Source: Guyparkeria hydrothermalis (GTDB lineage Bacteria > Pseudomonadota > Gammaproteobacteria > Halothiobacillales > Halothiobacillaceae). From it: DNA of 64,000 nucleotides. The position numbers were made by a program, and so were the translations under genes. The stretch lies in NCBI RefSeq assembly GCF_023555375.1, contig NZ_JAJSEE010000004.1, positions 186,001 to 250,000 of the forward strand. Reading direction: 5' to 3'. A model generated the notes under the pieces. That model worked only from the letters and a program-made list of their open reading frames with translations. It was not told where the DNA came from and searched no databases. Below, one piece after another: positions 61,584-64,000 of this stretch. Position 1 is the stretch's first letter; the number at the start of each line of letters is the position of its first letter.

Positions 61584-64000
61584 TGTTAGCCGCACTGATC
61601 CGGTTCTCGCTTACCCAGCGCCTGTTCATCCTGTTGCTGGTCGCCCTGACGGCGGGGCTGGGCACCCGCGCCTTCCTCAATCTGCCGATCGATGCCTTCC
61701 CGGACGTATCGAACACCCAGGTCAAGATCATCATCAAGGCACCGGGCATGACGCCCGAGGAGATCGAGCAGCGCATCACCGCACCGGTGGAAGTCGAGAT
61801 GCTCGGCATTCCCGACCAGAGCATGCTCCGTTCCGTGGCCAAGTACGGCCTGACGGCAATCACCATCGACTTTGCCGAAGGCACCGACATCTACTGGGCC
61901 CGCCAGCAGGTGTCCGAACGTCTCGCCGCCGTCTGGGAGGATCTGCCGCCTGACGCGACCGGCGGCATGGGACCGATCACCACCCCGCTGGGCGAGATGT
62001 TCATGTTCACCATCGATGGGGGCAACCTGTCGCTGGCCGAACGCCGGTCGCTGCTCGACTGGGTGATCCGTCCGGCCCTGAGGACGGTGCCGGGGGTGGC
62101 CGACGTCAATGCCCTGGGCGGACACGTCCGTACCTTCGAGGTCGAACCCGACACGGCAAGGATGAGCGCCCGCGGTGTCACGCTCGGGCAACTGCGTGAT
62201 GCCCTGTCACGCAACAACAAGAACGACGGCGCGGGCCGGGTCGAGGACGGCGAGGAGGCGCTTTTGGTGCGCGTCCAGGGCGCCGTCACGCAACTGGACG
62301 ATCTGCGTGAAACCGTGGTGGCGATGACGCCGGGCGGCGCGCCGATCCACGTCGCCGACGTCGCCGATGTCCAGATCGGCAGCCTCACCCGCTACGGCGC
62401 GGTGACCAAGAACGGCGACCGCGAGGCCGTCCAGGGCCTGGTGCTGGGCCTACGGGGAGCGAATGCCCGCGAGGTCGTCGCCGGCGTGCAGGACAAGCTC
62501 GACGAGCTCGCCCCCACCTTGCCGGAAGGCGTGAGCATCGACGTCTTCTACAACCGCGGGACGCTGGTCGACCAGGCCGTGCACACCGTGACCAAGGCCC
62601 TCGAGGAGGCTATCGTCCTGGTGCTGATCCTCCTAGTGATCTTCCTGGGCAACCTGAGGGCGGCGGTGACCGTGGCCCTGATCCTGCCGCTGTCTGCCCT
62701 ACTGACCTTCATTCTCATGGATCAGGTGGGAATGTCCGCCAACCTGATGAGCCTGGGCGGGCTGGCCATCGCGATCGGCATGCTGGTCGACGCCGCCGTC
62801 GTGGTGGTCGAGAACATCGTCGCCCACCTGGGGCGGGAAAAGGAGGCCAAGTGCCTGCCCCGGTTGCACGTGATCTATCGGGCCGTGCGCGAAGTGGCCG
62901 CGCCGGTGACCGCCGGCACCCTGATCATCGTGATCGTCTTCTTGCCGCTGCTCACACTGCAGGGGCTGGAAGGCAAGCTATTCAAGCCGGTGGCGCTGAC
63001 CATCGTCTTCGCCCTGGGTAGTTCACTGCTGCTCTCGCTGACGGCGATCCCGGTGATCAGCACGTTCCTGCTGCGCAATGTGCCGCACGACGAGCCGTGG
63101 CTGGTGCGCCAATTGCACAAGGCCTACACCCCGGCCCTGGCCTGGTCGCTGACCCACCCGAAAACCATCGGCGCAGCCGCCCTGCTGGCCCTGGGGGCAA
63201 CGGCCGGGGCCTACACCCAGATCGGCAAGATATTCATGCCGACGATGAACGAGGGCGACGTGATCGTCCAGTTGGAGAAGCTGCCGTCGATCTCGCTCGG
63301 GCAGTCGGTCCGCATCGACAAGCGCTTCCAGCAGGCGTTGATCGAGCGCGTCCCCGAAGTCACCGGCGTGATCGCCCGCACGGGGTCCGACGAATTGGGC
63401 ATGGACCCGATGGGTCTCAACGATACCGACAACTTCCTGGTGCTGAAACCGCGCGAGGAATGGCGCTTCGAGACCAAGGAGGAACTGATCGATGCCATCC
63501 GCGAGGTCCTGGCCGACTTCCCGGGCGTGGCCCATGCCTTCACCCAACCTATCGAGATGCGCGTCTCCGAGATGCTGACTGGGGTGCGCGGGGATCTGGC
63601 GATCAAGTTGTACGGCCCCGACCTTGACGTGCTCAACGAGAAGGCCCAGGCGATCGCCGAGACCGTGCGCGGTATCGATGGTGCCTCGGATGTCTTCTAT
63701 ACCAGCAACGAGGGCGTGCAGTACCTGAAAATCACCGCCGACCGGCAGGCCGCCGGGCGCTATGGGCTGGCCATTGAAGAGCTACAGACCGTCTTGCGCG
63801 CGCAACTCGAGGGCAAACGCGTCGGCACGGTCTACGAGGGCATACGGCGCACACCGCTGATGATCCGCGGCAGCCGCGAGATCGCCAGTTCACCGGAAGC
63901 GATGCGCGAACTGTTGGTCAGCCTGCCCGGTGGTCAACGATTGCCCCTGTCGGCTCTGGCATCGATCGAGCGCGTCGAGGGCCCGGTTCAGGTCGAGCGC
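61583..64000 (+). CDS. CzcA/CusA-family heavy-metal RND pump (system 2; 3' end cut by window edge)
   Basis: 806 codons from the ATG at 61583 to the window edge, open at the right. The N-terminus has RFSLTQRLFILLLVALTAGLG and LPIDAFPDVSNTQVKI, the DAFPDVS signature of HME-RND pumps. The TM4 stretch is GGLAIAIGMLVDAAVVVVENI; unlike the system-1 pump, it has a single Asp at the proton-relay position. The first large periplasmic loop and half of the second are included. The two pumps are clearly different proteins and likely serve different metals; the metal is not readable. Confidence 0.93.
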   Translation, partial: MLAALIRFSLTQRLFILLLVALTAGLGTRAFLNLPIDAFPDVSNTQVKIIIKAPGMTPEEIEQRITAPVEVEMLGIPDQSMLRSVAKYGLTAITIDFAEGTDIYWARQQVSERLAAVWEDLPPDATGGMGPITTPLGEMFMFTIDGGNLSLAERRSLLDWVIRPALRTVPGVADVNALGGHVRTFEVEPDTARMSARGVTLGQLRDALSRNNKNDGAGRVEDGEEALLVRVQGAVTQLDDLRETVVAMTPGGAPIHVADVADVQIGSLTRYGAVTKNGDREAVQGLVLGLRGANAREVVAGVQDKLDELAPTLPEGVSIDVFYNRGTLVDQAVHTVTKALEEAIVLVLILLVIFLGNLRAAVTVALILPLSALLTFILMDQVGMSANLMSLGGLAIAIGMLVDAAVVVVENIVAHLGREKEAKCLPRLHVIYRAVREVAAPVTAGTLIIVIVFLPLLTLQGLEGKLFKPVALTIVFALGSSLLLSLTAIPVISTFLLRNVPHDEPWLVRQLHKAYTPALAWSLTHPKTIGAAALLALGATAGAYTQIGKIFMPTMNEGDVIVQLEKLPSISLGQSVRIDKRFQQALIERVPEVTGVIARTGSDELGMDPMGLNDTDNFLVLKPREEWRFETKEELIDAIREVLADFPGVAHAFTQPIEMRVSEMLTGVRGDLAIKLYGPDLDVLNEKAQAIAETVRGIDGASDVFYTSNEGVQYLKITADRQAAGRYGLAIEELQTVLRAQLEGKRVGTVYEGIRRTPLMIRGSREIASSPEAMRELLVSLPGGQRLPLSALASIERVEGPVQVER

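Overview
The window is a GC-rich, gene-dense chromosome segment from a gammaproteobacterium. The best guess is a chemolithoautotrophic sulfur oxidiser of the Halothiobacillus/Guyparkeria type. This is inferred from a DabAB inorganic-carbon accumulation pair next to a CbbR-type LysR regulator and an alpha-carbonic anhydrase, from a sulfurtransferase and cyanase region, and from base composition. No rRNA, tRNA, CRISPR array or prophage was seen.

Layout. 1-5.3 kb: the 5' part of a lytic transglycosylase (runs off the left edge), an APC permease, a lipoprotein, a phosphoribosyltransferase, a PhnA-like zinc-ribbon protein and small membrane proteins. 5.4-11.4 kb: a complete heavy-metal RND efflux operon (outer-membrane factor, His-rich adaptor, CzcA-type pump). 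11.6-14.9 kb: an EAL-CBS-GGDEF protein convergent with an HDOD-GAF protein. 15-22 kb: the carbon-concentrating block cbbR <-> dabB-dabA, a small membrane protein and a periplasmic carbonic anhydrase. The cbbR/dabB gap carries several ATAGA/TCTAT palindromes.

22-33 kb: the most unusual part. Cyanase (cynS) is divergent from an OsmC-like protein, an acyl-CoA-dehydrogenase-fold flavoprotein, a tiny membrane protein, a rubredoxin-rubredoxin reductase fusion and a two-domain sulfurtransferase. A GST, a sigma54-dependent GAF-AAA-Fis activator and a Tat-exported NrtA/CynA-type ABC importer follow. Two consensus sigma54 promoters, one near-consensus sigma54 promoter in front of cynS, and a shared upstream word (GACWTTGTCCGMC) tie these operons into one candidate regulon. 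I propose it as an undescribed cyanate-linked or nitrogen/sulfur-compound utilisation module; the substrate is not known.

33-47.8 kb: a macrodomain protein, an M16 peptidase pair, a glycine-zipper protein, MgtC, two paralogous stress-type membrane proteins, a PAS chemoreceptor with a decayed tandem copy beside it, a PLD/cardiolipin-synthase-like lipoprotein, ThpR, an LLM flavoprotein, and a degenerate AAA-like protein coupled to MscS. 48-58 kb: a MASE3-PAS-PAS-GGDEF-EAL protein, then an iron region with a Fur-box TonB receptor and fhuF-fhuC-fhuD-fhuB. 58.6-64 kb: a Mut7-C protein and a second RND metal-efflux operon whose pump runs off the right edge.

A 272-bp non-coding element with TA-bounded terminal inverted repeats and two long internal hairpins occurs three times (37091, 41562, 58162) and looks like a MITE. 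The third copy sits between a Fur-box-like site and fhuF.
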